Shown in pieces: positions 1 through 12,599 of a stretch of 64,000 nucleotides of DNA. A program made the translations under genes and the position numbers. The notes below the pieces were generated by a model. That model made no database searches and was not told the origin of the DNA. It saw nothing but the letters and a program-made list of their open reading frames with translations. The DNA is from Ectobius pallidus (lineage: Eukaryota; Arthropoda; Insecta; Blattodea; Ectobiidae). Within the stretch, counting starts at the first letter, position 1. Every line of letters starts with the position of its first letter. Where the stretch lies: contig CAXKWD010000009.1 in the NCBI GenBank assembly GCA_964059195.1, positions 84,789,432 through 84,853,431 of the forward strand. Reading direction: 5' to 3'.

Positions 1-651
1 CTACTCTGTCGGAATGAGAAGTGAAAAAATTGCAAAATATATGCTTAGGATAGAGAAAGTCTTGCCAGAGTTCAAATAAATTTTCACCCACTGTATTGGA
101 ATAGACTAATATTAAAATTAAGTACGCCCTATTGAGAACCCGGCTTTTAACCAACCCCATATAAAACAATTGAACAGACAATTAATTTAAGCCAATAGTA
201 CAGTAGCTTGAATGCAAAATTAACATAATACGAACGTTGTGACTATTTCAGATATAAACACGGAATACATCTTAATAGATTCCCTTTCTTAATGGCTGTG
301 TCTAAATTAAGAATCCAGGGTATCTGCGAAGAAAATCTTTTACATTGACATTGGAAAGGGAAGAGTAACAAAAACAAGAGAGAGTTCGTAAGCAATAGAA
401 TAACATAACACAATAACATAAGTTACATGTCTTATAAAATGCCTCGCCCTAACTCGTGTTTCATTTCCATCGTCTTTTTTCCCAACTCACATATCCAGAA
501 TTCCATTCATGACCTACTCGTATATTCCACTTTTAAATTGAAATTACACTTTTAACTTAATTTTTTTGCGAGCGTCCGAATGGATGCCACCTAGGCCTAT
601 ATATTTTTATGCTTGTTCTGTAAAAGGTTGCATTTATTAAGTGCAAGAGTG

Positions 652-1048
652 CATAGGCGTACCGAGGGGGGGGGGTTTGGGGGTTTGAACCCCCCCATTG
701 ATTAAAAAAAGGAAAATTGTATAATTTTTTAAAGTCTGCCCATAAATTACTTAATACAAGTATAAAGCGTGGGAAGCTTAAAACTCGTTATTTTGCGTCT
801 TAATTTTTAAAATTTTCCGGGGGAGGATCCCCGGAAGCTTAAAACTCGTTATTTTGCCTCCTTAATTTTTAAAATTTTCCGGGGGGGGGGGGACCCCTGG
901 AAGCTTAAAACTCGTTATTTTGCATCTTAATTTTTTAAATTTTCCGGGGGAGGACCCCCGGACCCCCCTCTCCCTGGGGGGTATTCCATACCCCCAGACC
1001 CCGCGGATGTTATAACCCCCCCATATGGTCGGCCTGGTTACGCCTATG
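652..1048. mobile_element. hAT-like MITE, 397 bp, with 8-bp target duplication
   Basis: CAAGAGTG occurs directly on both sides (644-651 and 1049-1056). The ends are inverted: CATAGGCGTACC on the left and its near complement GGTTACGCCTATG on the right. Inside lie G- and C-runs and three tandem copies of a ~63-bp unit. No coding capacity. The 8-bp duplication points to hAT. Confidence 0.75.
772..961. repeat. Three-copy minisatellite (~61-66 bp unit) inside the MITE
   Basis: Copies start at 772, 833 and 899. Each begins GGAAGCTTAAAACTCGTTAT and ends in TTTTCCGGGGG followed by C-rich DNA. Copies differ mainly in G-run length and a few substitutions. Confidence 0.85.
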
Positions 1049-1056
1049 CAAGAGTG

Positions 1057-2660
1057 GTACTTTATAAGAGTAGATGGTGGACGGGTGATCTACTTATAGC
1101 TTTTAACCTATAACCGATGGGAGAATCCAAGAAGTTCGAATATTTAATTTTTTTACCCTCCAAAAGAAACTTGATGTTTTGACTGAGTATTTATACGCCT
1201 TCAGATGTTTTGACAAAAGTAAATTAATATTGCTGACGAGAGGATGTTTTTGTAAATCCGTTCTGTTAATATTCTGGTTATCTCTATTAGGCTATTTCTT
1301 CACATATGCTTATCAAACTCCTTAAAAAAACCATCATCTAAAACTCAATAGTTTCTAAATATGGCCTATTAACTCCATATGGCACTTCGTTTTATCAGTT
1401 TCAAAAGAGCCCGTTCTTCTCACTGATGCCAGTGTTGTGAGTACAACGTATTGGTAAATAAGTACAGTATTGTGCTAGCAAAAGCGCCCGTTCTTCTTAA
1501 GGATACCAATGACGTTCCATACGCTTCGTGGAATTACTCTACTGAAAAATCCCCGGCGGTAGTGGACCACTGTATAGTCATAGGGAATCCCACGAGAAAT
1601 TACGAGTTACTGAAAAATTTACGAGAACGAAGATCGAGCAAATTTATCTGATGAAACTCATAATCTCGACTGGGATTTATTAAGAAATAAAATATAATGG
1701 ATCATGTCAATAATTTTGTTCTTACTTAGTTATCAGTATTCTTTCAGCTGTGAGATCACGGCATACTAAATGAAAGGACAGTCGATGAATCTATTCGAGT
1801 TACCAATGCTACCAGTAGTGCGTATCACAAGATAGAGAGCGTCGTTGTCGTTGCTAACATAAGAACACTATAAAAGTACACGCACTGATTTGCATCTAAT
1901 TGGAATTTTGTTTTTAATCATTGTACATTTATATTACGTATTTCAATTTCTAAACAAATTACGTTGTATAAAATATGTCTTTTCCTGTTCATTCACATAT
2001 GAGTCGCTTAGTTCCAAAACTCAACATGTCCACAAATTTTTAAAAATGAGATAATGCAAGTTCCACAATGTTGGCAGTGTAACTCTGGATTATTACTTCT
2101 ATTGTAGATCAGCTTATATCACTTACTTCTAATTAGCCTATTTTTTTCATAATTTTTATTCCAGTATTAATGTCGTTAATAGTTTTTTCCCCCCATTTTT
2201 CTTGACTTTGATTATCGTGGACATGTTGAGTTTTGGAACTAACCGACTCATATGACGTATTAATCACTGCGTACTGATACCTCACATTTCGAGAAACGAT
2301 CTGACGTGTTATAAGATAAAATCCCATCTTTGTGTTTCTTTTAAGCATATTATAGGGTAAAATAAACTACCGTGATTGGTCGATATCCGAGGCATTGCTA
2401 AACGTTATTGGTCAATATCAAAGAGCGTCCTATGAATGGAATAGTCAACGTAAAGAAAACTTATTTTGTACTGATATTTTATGGTACCAAATAGGCGCTT
2501 CAGAATTTTTAACCTAGGTTTTTAGAAGAGAAAATGTTGAAACATGTAATTGCAGTTAATAAGGCATGATTTATTTCTTCGTAGTTTGTTAATGAAGTTA
2601 ACTTTTAAGATTTTTTCGTGAAATTCCGGGCAATACCATTTCATCATGAAAATCTTAACA
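1057..2660. other. Non-coding repeat-derived DNA, no gene recognised
   Basis: No conserved protein is seen. Two pieces (about 1630-1790 and 2240-2450) are similar to sequence inside the hAT element at 59614-61504, in the opposite order, so this is an old copy of a related dispersed repeat. Confidence 0.5.
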
Positions 2661-2665
2661 GTTTT

Positions 2666-3645
2666 TGAAGTGAAACTTCTTTAGGCGCGCTAGGAGTAAA
2701 TCGAGAGCTAACCCAACGTTGCGTTACGCTCTAGCGTTACGAACAAAATCGTCACGAAAGTAGTGGGGGTAAGTAGCAAGCATAGAGTTGTTACCGAAAG
2801 AGTGGGGCCATGGGAGCGCGCGAGGGAAAGGTATCAGGCATTGAGTGAGGGGCTATTTCTGCTTCGAGCTAGTGGCGTGGTGAGCCCTTCACCATTATAG
2901 ATGGCTCTACTCGTTGCGTGAGAATCGTTGACACGTCACTAACGTTCTCGGAAACTTAACCAAAGCGTTCCGTTCATGTAAACAAACACAGTGGGTACGA
3001 TTAGTGACAGTTTAAGCATTAGTTCATCACAGCTGTGTTATTGTTTTTTCGTATTCGATTTAAAATGCCGAAAAAAGTGTTTATTCAGATAATTTCCTTC
3101 TTCCGTTCGATATAATTATATGTAGGGGCGGATTTCTATGGCATGTCATATTTTTACCCTTTGCATTATTTCAGGTTTCCGACTAATTTAAAACCTATTC
3201 CAAGCATCCTGGTGAAAATGGAAAGGCTTTTATTGTACATATAACTGCATATATAGGAAATGTTCAACTATTGTAGCATATTTAGTATGAATATGCATAT
3301 TTAGGTCATATTTTTGGCATATTTGTGTGCATATTAAAGAAATTTTGAAGTTTCATCATATTTTGTAAATTTTGGATTATAATGATACTTTTTGAGAGTT
3401 TACAGATATTTTAAATAATTAACATATATATTTTAATAAAATGAATTGTAATGAAACTTAAAAAAATATATACAGAATGTGTAAGTGGTAAATTCATATT
3501 TTAAATTTTATTGGTCATATTTTAATGTTTTAGGTCATAAATGCATGCATATATCCAATTTCTTAGGTAATAGAAATCCGCCCCCTAATTATATGTATTC
3601 CTCTATTTCACTCTCAACATTGCCAAAGAAGTTTCACTTCTGTCG
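2666..3645. mobile_element. Possible inverted-repeat element with GC-rich left part, interrupted by a hAT MITE
   Basis: GAAGTGAAACTTCTTT near 2671 recurs inverted (AAAGAAGTTTCACTTC) near 3627. The left third (2690-2960) is CpG-rich compared with its surroundings. No transposase is seen and no target duplication was found, so this is tentative. Confidence 0.3.
3123..3587. mobile_element. hAT-like MITE, 465 bp
   Basis: ATTATATG is duplicated at 3115-3122 and 3588-3595. The terminal inverted repeats are TAGGGGCGGATTTCTAT and ATAGAAATCCGCCCCCTA (one base difference). The TAGGG terminus and 8-bp duplication fit hAT. The interior is AT-rich with many CATATTT motifs. Confidence 0.8.
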
Positions 3646-4351
3646 CGTGGCGTTCCACGCACCCGATTTTTTTTTTTTTTTCACTCGTGCTGTGTATAAA
3701 ACTTCCAATCAGTGCAGGTATTTACATAAGAAGTCCAGTAAACCCTTTTTTTTACGTTTATTGATTAAGTTATTTAGAGGGAAGAGAATGGAGAAAATAA
3801 GGTAACTGCTTCATTAATTAGTATCCGGCAATTACAAGGTGAAGAACATTACCCTGCGCTCACGTGAGCTAGCTTCTGTGTGCTTATAATTTATGTAAGT
3901 TGATTGCCTTCGCTCCGAATTAGGTATTTTATGGCGTGATTTAGGACGAACGGGGGAATAGCATGGTCTGGAGAGGAATGAAGACATTCTCTTCCTCTCT
4001 TTCCCTCTCCACTTTTCTGTCGAGATAATCCATCCTGTCAGCCACATCCTACCCCTCACCCTTCCAGGAAAAATAAAAGGGGGAAAACTCATTGTTCCTA
4101 GCAGGGAAGCTTTCTTCTTCGCTTTCTTATTTTCTTCTACAGTTGCTGGTTGATTGTAGTTATTGTAGAGTCTGTATTTTTGATCTCGATAGTTTGATAT
4201 TCCCATTAATCCGAGCTGGAAAATTTGAAATGAAAATAAACGACAGTATTCTTCTTTCCCTTAGTTTTACCTCCCTCTTGTTGGTACTTCTACGCGGCCC
4301 ACGTCGCCCATTCCTTACAGGACCGTGATCAGTCGGGGGAGGGAGTTTCTA

Positions 4352-4400
4352 TCAGTGGCGGCTCGCAGATTGAATTGTGGGTGAAGCTCTTAATAAAATA
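4352..4400 (+). mobile_element. Isolated hAT terminus
   Basis: CAGTGGCGGCTCGCAGA at 4355 matches the first bases of the complete hAT element at 59614 (CAGTGGCGGCT). No matching opposite end is found nearby, so this is a fragment. Confidence 0.4.
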
Positions 4401-4464
4401 AATAGGCCGAAATTGTAGGTTTGCTATAATAAGGCGCGAATTTAATTTTAGAGTATGAACAATT

Positions 4465-4497
4465 GTATTCTATTGTATTGTATTGTATTGTATTGTG
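4465..4497. repeat. TTGTA microsatellite
   Basis: About six tandem pentamers of the type TATTG. Confidence 0.85.
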
Positions 4498-4499
4498 CG

Positions 4500-6420
4500 A
4501 ACTGTTTTGACTTCTTCATTACCTGCTAAAAATGAAAGTACATGAAGAAGTCCACTGCTTGCTTTCACGTGGTTCTAATGGACATGTTGATATTATAGTC
4601 ATTATATAAACAGGAACATCAAGCTTGAAATACTGTGTACCGGACTCAACCAACCATTGACTATGAAGTTGACTGTGCTCAGGCGTGGAAAAGATATATT
4701 TACGAGTCATGTATCTCCTACCTAAGTAATCTCTATAACATACCCGAAGAGAACTGGCAAGTATGGTGCATTCTAAATCCACAAAAATCAAAGGTAGATC
4801 GCCATAAATAACTAGAACAAGAGGATGTCTTGGACAATAAGCTTCTAAATTACGGGTCTTCTGCTTGTTTCCTGGGCGATGTACTTGCTTTATAAAAATA
4901 AAAATCGCAACCAATCTGAATGCATTCCTCAATATTTAGCAATTGGGCGTTGACTCCTTATAGAGTTTGATACATACGATTTAATTCTGTTCCTTCAGCA
5001 TTGCCACTGTCACTTTCCACTCTTAAAGGGTATGGCAATGGCCTAATCCTCAAAGGATGCCGGTGGTTAACGGAGAGACTGCACTATTTGCTGGTTGATG
5101 CAAAGAGCTACAATGCAAGTGTACAAAATACCGTTACGTTTCGATTTCAGTCGAAAATTTGTACATTCAGGCATCATAAAATATTCACCAAGAATCTTAC
5201 ACCACACCTATGCTTTTAACCTTTTCACTGCTACTGACATAAAAAATCGTCACTAATAGAGTAATGCTTTATACAAAATGGGAGGATTTTTATCTACGTA
5301 TTAGGTTTATTTCCTATATAAGCCAGCTATTCTACTGAAATTTTCTTATTTATTTTAAACTTAGAACCCACTGATGGTTTTGCGTATGATTGCTTATTTA
5401 CCCATAACAAATATAATGATTCAAAATCCCCTAAACGTCAGATTATATTTTCTTACTTTTGTACATCACCAGATTTGTATGGATGGCTTAAATTGGTTTA
5501 TTTATGTGTGAGGTTCAAACCCCCCTAAAGTACTATATAATGCCATGTTGAGTTCAAAAACCCCTCTATTCCACTGCTTTAAACTTCAAAAACACCTCTA
5601 TTTTTGAATGGCGTTTAGGGGGTTTTGAATCTAGAGGATATATCCTTAAAGTTTAATTTTGAATTACGTAATTCATTTCTATTATTTAAAATATATGTTA
5701 GTATTTTGTACCCGAGGGTCTGTTGTACTTCCAAACAGAAGAAAATAAAAGTTTTTTGTGTCACTCCGCTCATTTTCCTTCCACCACATCTAAAAGTCCT
5801 ATGAAATGCCTTAATTGTTATTGCAGAAATCATTGTTCAGTGAAATGTGAGTTTTTCATATCGTCTGCAAATATTCCCAAGCTGACTGTTAACATTACCA
5901 TTTATTGCGAGGAGAAAGCGAGAAACCTCTGCAAATGTCTGAATTTTTTGTGAACCTAATTATAAAGGAGAAGGTTAGAGAAATAAAAAATGCTGGTAGT
6001 TTGCATTGCCCTTCTGAGGAAAAGTCTTCATTAACTAATGGTTATTCTTCCCCTTTCTTCGCATCAGTTCCTGTAGTGTTGGTATAAGAAAACAGAAAAC
6101 CTCCCCTTGTTGTGCACAGATCTCGACCCTTGTTGCAATACATTACTTTCCTCCTTGCAGTGGCTTTCCATTTCTGTCTGAGTCTCCTTAACAGAAGAAG
6201 CTAGCAGGCCCTCATTATTTTCTCCCTCGTAAAACAAGTTTATGGGGTGCTTGTAAAACTTGGAGTCACTTCTCTTGCAAGAAATTTATCCGCTCAAGCC
6301 ATCTCTATGTTAAGGTTCAAGTAAAAGTTGTATTTCCCTACTGCCGCAAAACACCCAGCATTTAGTAGGGTGAAAGCGAAATATAATAGACTTAATGAGT
6401 TACTCTTGCACCACTTGTGT
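4500..6420. other. No gene recognised; small inverted repeat
   Basis: AT-rich, only short frames without recognisable domains. GATTCAAAATCCCCTAAACG near 5430 recurs inverted near 5608-5632, and a related CCCCTAAA piece lies near 5520; this may be a small decayed MITE of about 200 bp. Confidence 0.4.
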
Positions 6421-6431
6421 GGTGACCCTGG

Positions 6432-7014
6432 CAGTGGCGCCAACTTTTGACGAACACTTGAGTGGGCTCAAAGATTTAAAAATTTTCACACTTCCACCCT
6501 TTTAAGGTTTATAAAATAGTCTTATAATGTAATATTGATGTGACTACAGATAATTATGGAACTGTGCAAGAAACGATTTCAGTGTTTGCAATGACAATCA
6601 CATTCTTTAATTCAACCCTCAAAATTGTTTAAAGTTTATAATATTATATACACTTATTTTTTAATTTTGGGTTTTAGGCAACTTCTAAAATAAAATTATG
6701 TAGCACGGGGTGTTGGAAAAGTTTTTCTCTTGACTGGATCTCTCCCAATAAATTCTCCCTATCATCTTCTTTGTCAGTAAAACTGCATTGGCAGAGTAAA
6801 ATGTAAAACTTTAATGAATTCGATTATTTCAAACGATCGTGAGTAATTTCGAACAAGAGGAGATCATACTATGTAAGTCAACAATAGCCTGATTGCCGCT
6901 TTACAATGATTCAACAAAGAAACACGATTTTTAGTAATAGCAACAAATAAATTATAATAATACGAGACAAATTAATGGGTGGGCCCCATGGGCCCATATA
7001 AGTTGGCACCACAG
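6432..7014. mobile_element. hAT-like MITE, 583 bp
   Basis: GACCCTGG flanks both sides (6424-6431 and 7015-7022). The ends are CAGTGGCGCCAACTT and AAGTTGGCACCACAG (inverted, two mismatches). The CAGTG start and 8-bp duplication are hAT hallmarks. No transposase is encoded. Confidence 0.82.
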
Positions 7015-7189
7015 GACCCTGGGGTACCCGTTTAGCGTTTTTTTGTTTGTTAGCTTCACATTTATAACAATTTGACTTCCAATGTGAATTCAATGGGTTC
7101 CGCAATTAGACATGATATTACAAAAACTCATCACCCGATCTTGTTTTATATATACAGTATACTTTTTCTGCCCACACTGTACAGGAAGT

Positions 7190-7610
7190 ATTGTGTTCGA
7201 CCCTGAAATTCGATTCGAGTTTTCAGCATCAGTATAAGTTTTGAGGTAGATCTATCAATCATAAATCCAAAAATACAATTTTCAGAAGCATCACTGTATG
7301 AGTATTGTTTGTCTGTGTGTATGTGTCTGTCTGTGTATCTCTGTGTTTGTTTGTGACCCCATGAACGACTTAGATCGAAAACGAGAACTCGTATAAAAAC
7401 ACAAAATTTAACATCGCATTAAGAATCTTCTGGGGATGTGACACGAAGCAAGGCAACGACTTTATCTTACTTTCACTGCCATTGTATGTGAAGATTTTTG
7501 TTCTGATTTTCTCAAAAGCGGGACCAACAATTTTGTTAAAATAGCCTATTGTTCAAGATGAATGTAAAGAGCTAAAAATAATTATTAGAAATATTTCTTC
7601 CAATAAATTC
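7190..7610. repeat. Dispersed repeat with GTCTGT tract, copy 1
   Basis: Similar in order and content to 49430-49860 and 60080-60480: AAATTCGA..., CCAAAAATAC, a TGTCTGT simple tract, GAAAACGAGAA-like and TCTTCTGGGGA-like pieces, then GATTTTCTC and AGAGCTAAAA. The family is not identified. Confidence 0.55.
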
Positions 7611-8754
7611 TCTGAAGGGTAGTTTAAGCTCGTCCACAAACTTAGGCTTTAAGCTTTGTCGCGAATAATACATTTAATTAGTTTTAAACAACTGAACGCG
7701 TACTTCCTTAATGGAGCCACTTTATTCTGTTGTAATGTAAAGGGTAGAGAAAGTCATGGGGTTGTTTCCAATAATCAATAATTTTTTCTTTAACATGGGC
7801 AGCATAAATGTAATGGTAACAATGTATTTTCTTGAACACGGTTTCGTTATCAGAAATAAGTATAGTATTTTGAAAACATAAAGACCCATTTCTTGAAACT
7901 ACCAAGATATTACTTATTAGGGATTAGTGGACAATACGTGAATCTCATTAAAGAGCTGGAAGTAGCACTATCAGGGTTCTCTCTTTTCTGCAGATTGTTC
8001 AGTCTTGTATCATGTTGAATACTTTCACCAGCTAGTATGTAATAATAGTGTCCTTTTTTCCGATACAAGTGTACAAATGGCCACATCAGAAGAACGTGTT
8101 CTCTCTAAATACACTGACTCGGAGATTACTTACTTACTCAATGGTAGACAATTCCTCAGCAAGCTAAAGGAATATTATCTATATTATTGAACCCGAATGT
8201 TCATTGCCACGCTTACCTGAGCCTATTCTGTGCTAACTCCATCCAGCCATCCCTCGCAAACCCTACTTCCCTTAAATATATCCTAATATTGTCCTCCCAT
8301 CTACATCTAGGTCTTCCAAATGGTCTTTTACCTTTGGGTCTCCCATTCAATACTTTTGAGATATGTATTTCCTCCCCCATGCGCGCAACATGTCCAGCCC
8401 ATTTCATCCTCTATAATTTAATTACCCTTACTATATCCCGTGAAGAATACAGGTTATGAAGCTAATCGGTGTGCAGTTTTCTTCAGTCCCCATTTTCATT
8501 TCTTTTAGGCCCAAATATTTTCCTAAGCACCCTGTTTTCGAACACTCTCAGATTATGTTCTTTCCGAAGAGTAAGCGACCATGTCTCACATCCATATAGT
8601 ACAACCAGCAGGATAATAGTCTTATAAATTTTTATTTTTAGATTTCTGAACAGAAGACGTGAAGATTAGAGTTTCTGAACTGCATAAAAACAAGCATTTG
8701 CTGATTTGAGTCTACACTTAACTTCTACCTTAATATTATTTGTTTCTGTAATTA

Positions 8755-9411
8755 CTGTATTTTACGGACTATAAGACCCTCCGTACCATAAGACGCACCT
8801 TGATTTTGGAATGGAAATTTAAAGGAAAAGAAATTTAATGTGATTCTAAACAAAAAAATTTAAAGGGAATAATAACCTTGTACAATAGAATCAGTGTAAA
8901 TCGCTTTTAGTGCTTAATATCAAACTTCTAACTTAAAACCTGCGTTGTACGAAAATCTCTTCTGTACGGGTGGCATCGCATACATTTTAACTGAACTGAT
9001 TTCTTATAATACTTTACCCTCTGAAAATACTTTTACACCCTCTAACCCTGAATTCAGCATACGGTAAGTGTAACGGGATAAGGCTGTTTTGAGGTAATTT
9101 TCTTAATTTAAACCACCCGGCGGAGACAACTCCTTTCGTTTAAAAGAACTCAACATTCCTTTCTTTTCGCTTTGTATACCTGGCTTCCAGCTACCCTCAA
9201 TTTACGATTGTGACAAGTGCATTGATGTATAGTCTGTGTCAAAATTTGTAATTATCTTATCGTTTACAACACCTTGTTTATAACTATGATATTCCAGCAA
9301 TATTTACAAATTTTTAAATTTTTTAATGTACTTCGGACCATTAGACGCACCCAACTTTCAAGGCTCTGTTTTCAAAGTAAAAAAGTGCGTCTTATGGTCC
9401 GTAAAATACGG
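8755..9411. mobile_element. TA-flanked MITE, 657 bp, CGTATTTTACGG family
   Basis: The flanks are TA on both sides (8753-8754 and 9412-9413). The ends are CTGTATTTTACGGACTATAA and, inverted, CCGTATTTTACGGACCATAA. Subterminal copies of CCATAAGACGCACC follow the termini. It sits inside the LINE fragment, so it inserted later. No coding capacity; the TA duplication suggests the Tc1/mariner group, but the superfamily is uncertain. Confidence 0.78.
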
Positions 9412-9600
9412 TATTGCTAACAGATGTTAGAATTTCTCCACTTGTTCAAACGTTTTACTGGCTATTCTGATATTTTGTAAAGCTTTACTTTGACATTTTA
9501 TGACCATATACTTAGTTTCTCTGCATTGATTTCCAATCCAACATTCCTGCAGGCATTGAAAAGTCTTTCTGCATTTCTCTCGATTGTGTTTATGTCATCG

Positions 9601-9684
9601 CCCAACAGACAAACATCATCTGCATAATCCCAACAGACAAACATCATCTGCAGAAACCCAACAGACAAACATCATCTGCATAAG
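9601..9684. repeat. 28-bp tandem triplication
   Basis: Three head-to-tail copies of CCCAACAGACAAACATCATC plus eight more bases (starts 9601, 9629 and 9657). It lies over the minus-strand YADD coding region of the LINE. Confidence 0.92.
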
Positions 9685-9764
9685 CTAAAATCGGGTGACT
9701 GCCATTTAATTCTAGGCCTACTTTGTTTTCCTGAACTTTCCTAATGGCATAATCCAAAGCGAAA

Positions 9765-10082
9765 TTAAAAAGTAAAGGCGATAGTGCATTTCCTTAGCAA
9801 ACAAAAGCCACATTCATTAGAAGGAAACAGTGTAAAACTGTCAACCTGGTCCTCAGGAGGTGGCTTCATGTTTTGGAAAATGTCATACTTGCATACATAA
9901 ATGTAATTGCCTTCCCCCTCTACAACCTTTTGCCATCCATGTACTCCGTCAGGGCATCCATCTCTGTTAATATCTTGCTGTGACAGCCCTATAGTGATGC
10001 TTTCGTTTTGTAAAAGAAATCTTAGCCAGAATGGCTTCTGAGCCGATGGTACTGAGAGATACTGTAACATACTGTAAACCAA
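9765..10082 (-). other. Unrecognised open frame, probably TE-derived
   Basis: A 105-codon frame on the minus strand includes LSQQDINRDGCPDGVHGWQK. I do not recognise it. It lies directly upstream of the RT fragment and overlaps its edge, so it may come from another TE. No start context or splice support. Confidence 0.2.
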
Positions 10083-11061
10083 TATGAGCCCCTATGAGCG
10101 GAATTTGTCATTAAAAAGAAAATGAGAGCACCACCTCAAGGGATGCCATTATCAGTGCTGTAGAGTAGTCACTGCAGGACATTAATAGAGTTGGATGCGT
10201 TGATGGAAAATGACGTCTTTCACACATAAGTCAGTAGATGCTAGGGAGGGAAGGAGATCACATTTAAAGAATGTAAGTACACTTCCTCTTCTGTTAATAA
10301 GACTTTTTCAAGAAAATACTGTTGCATTACTTTTCATCCAGTCCATGTATATTTATGAGTATTTAAGGGATGGGTGTTGAGAATGGTTTTCTAAACCATT
10401 TGTCCTATAAACTTGACATTTTGCACACTTAATTGAAAGATAAACTAAAATTGAAGTTTAAAATTTCATTTTCATATCTCAGTTTGTTTTCGAGATAATT
10501 AATTAATTGAAATTGAATTTTTGTAAGCAAAATATAAATCTATCTCTTTCAACACATATTAAAGTATGAATCTGAATATTTTATGTGAGATTCTTTGATG
10601 CTTGTTTTACAAATTTTCTGATTTTATTTTTTATGTATCATATATAGTTTTTGTTTAGAAAAATATTTTACCCAGAAAAATTAATAGTATAAAAATTTGA
10701 TTTATGATTATAATAAATATATCATTTTAAAAGTTAAGTAAGGTCTATACAGGAAGTCTGATAAGATATTTTATTACAAACATTGTAAATATATTGCGAA
10801 AAAAATTCCATAGCTGTATGTTTTTGGAACGGAAATGTGGTAAAATAAAATGGAGAATGAAGCCAAGAAATCAGTCAATTAAGTTCGCATGCACTGGCTG
10901 TTGGAAGTGCATTTAGGTTTAAAATTGATGTCATCAGCACCTGTTCCGTGTATCCAAATGCCATAAAATTTTGCACAATTGTACTTTATGGTATGCTTGA
11001 TTTTTTTACACTAAAATAGAAAATCACTTTTTTGTGTTTAAAAAATGGCTAAATCAACACT

Positions 11062-11332
11062 GGGGTACGCCGTAGCGTAGTGGTAGGGGCACTGCGCTGC
11101 AAACCGGAAGGTCGCGGGTTCGATTCCCAATGAGGTCATTGAGATTTTTCAATTGGCCTAATCCTTCTGGTGGTACTATGGCCCTGGGGTCGACTCAGCC
11201 TCTAACAGAAATGAGTACCAGGCTGACAACCTTACCACCTTCATGTGCCGAATGTCCAAAATCTGGGAGCCTCAACATCCTGGAACCCTCTGGGCCTCCA
11301 TGGCCTAAAATAGGGATCACTTTACCTTTACC
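11062..11332 (+). mobile_element. tRNA-derived SINE, 271 bp
   Basis: TAAATCAACACT is duplicated at 11050-11061 and 11333-11344. The head has a pol III A box (TAGCGTAGTGGTAGGGG) and B box (GGTTCGATTCC). The tail ends in TTTACCTTTACCT. The exact duplication marks it as a recent, complete insertion. Confidence 0.9.
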
Positions 11333-11982
11333 TAAATCAACACTTCCGTCTCCATTATTACCTTATAATACCTGTGAAACATGTACAAATAATTGGAAGT
11401 ATTTCCTCAGATCTGTGAATGGAGCATTAACTACCATCATGACATACTTCGTTACCAGGATGAGAGAGATTTCTCGTTCGCCATGGAACTGTCTGAATAC
11501 TTGGTATGACTTTGAACATGCAATTCACAGAGGAAGAGACACAGACACTGTAACCGTGGAGAGGGTTTTGATCAATAGAGCTTAGAGTGAGAATCCTTAC
11601 ATATCCATATGCACAGTTTGCATTTTATCTGCTGTATGTCCTAAGGCAATCCCATTTGTGGTTTGCTATTTCATCAGTTTGCCCTAATATCTTGCTTATC
11701 TAATGTATCGTTATTGTAGAGGCGAATTTGCTTACTTAGATAGCTACCTTTGCTGAATATTGGAAATTGATGCAAACTGATAGTACAAAAGTTTTAGGCC
11801 TACAGGAACACAAATTTTTAAGCTGGAAAGAGTACATTGCATATTACTCACCGAAATTGAGCTTTGCATCTTATGCAATAATATCTATAACGAATCTTTG
11901 TGGAATTAATGTAACATAATTATCTTACTTTGCATATCTTCATTCAATAATGAAAATTTGGAATAATATTTTGGGGAATCTA

Positions 11983-12210
11983 AGGATTGGGGGCATGTGC
12001 TCAGCATTCTGACACCTGAGGCCATTAATAACTTTTTCCATGATAGGATCCGCTACTTCTCAATCAAGTAGCTCCTCTATTTGAATCATGAAGCTGAGTG
12101 CACCCCATTCCAGACCCCCTACCTCAGAAAAATCTGAGAAAGTACTGAGGATTGAACCTGGGCCTGCATATCCGTAGCCAGCGACACTAACCCCAAGACC
12201 ACAGGCGGTC
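11983..12210 (-). mobile_element. tRNA-derived SINE (minus strand)
   Basis: On the minus strand the head reads GACCGCCTGTGGTCTTGGGG, with a B box GGTTCAATCCT about 50 bases on, then a body with CTGAGGTAGGGGGTCTGGAA. The 3' end is placed near 11983 by the end of recognisable SINE-like sequence; no target duplication was resolved. Confidence 0.7.
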
Positions 12211-12599
12211 AATCAAATGAATAATTAAATTCAGTTTACCAAGAATAATGAAATTCATAATATCAATACTAGACACGTACTTGATCTTCATATATCTTCA
12301 GCTCCATTAACCTGTTAGCAAAAAGGCGTTTATTATAGGTCTGTTCCCAAAGCCAAGTCATGTACTATTATGTGCCATGATGCTTGAATTGACATGAATT
12401 GACTTTGGGAATGAACCTTATGAACGCATTAGATTGTTTAATTGTTTTCCTAATGAAATCAAAGCATTTTCTTTACAGCTACATATTCGGAAGATTTAAA
12501 ATGCAATGTGTTGCCCCTCTCTCCCAAGAAAATTAATTCAGTATGGTTAGTTCCTTTCTGTTCGGCATATTTTATTGTGTGAATTAATATTTTCCTATA

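Larger units (their letters stand above)
8190..9782 (-). pseudogene. RTE-type LINE reverse transcriptase fragment, broken and split by a MITE
   Basis: On the minus strand 9782-9412 reads [17 protein letters not shown], then a YADD box with CLLGDDINTIERN and VGLEINAEKTKYM. After the MITE at 8755-9411 it continues with YGCETWSLTLRKEHNLRVFE, and ends (8407-8213) with MKWAGHVARMGEE and GRPKGKRPFGRPRCRWEDNI. These are the RT palm and C-terminal motifs of common arthropod LINEs. Several frameshifts and stops are present, plus a triplication of a 28-bp segment over the YADD box. The 5' part is absent (typical 5' truncation). Confidence 0.85.

Noticed and set aside
3060..3110. MPKKVFIQ start after a GC-rich leader as a possible first exon
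   Set aside because: The frame stops after 16 codons, does not match the TMEM47 N-terminus, and has no suitable donor in the right phase.
3832..4206. 124-codon minus-strand frame
   Set aside because: Low-complexity, charged composition without conserved motifs, and an opposing frame of similar quality; no splice or start support.
4519..4932. 137-codon minus-strand frame
   Set aside because: No recognised domain, and its composition looks like chance; possibly TE-derived but not supportable.
9601..9684. CRISPR-like array
   Set aside because: Direct tandem repeats without spacers, in a eukaryotic genome; this is a tandem triplication within a LINE.
11070..11140. tRNA gene candidate
   Set aside because: A/B boxes belong to the SINE at 11062-11332, with exact target duplication and a non-tRNA body.
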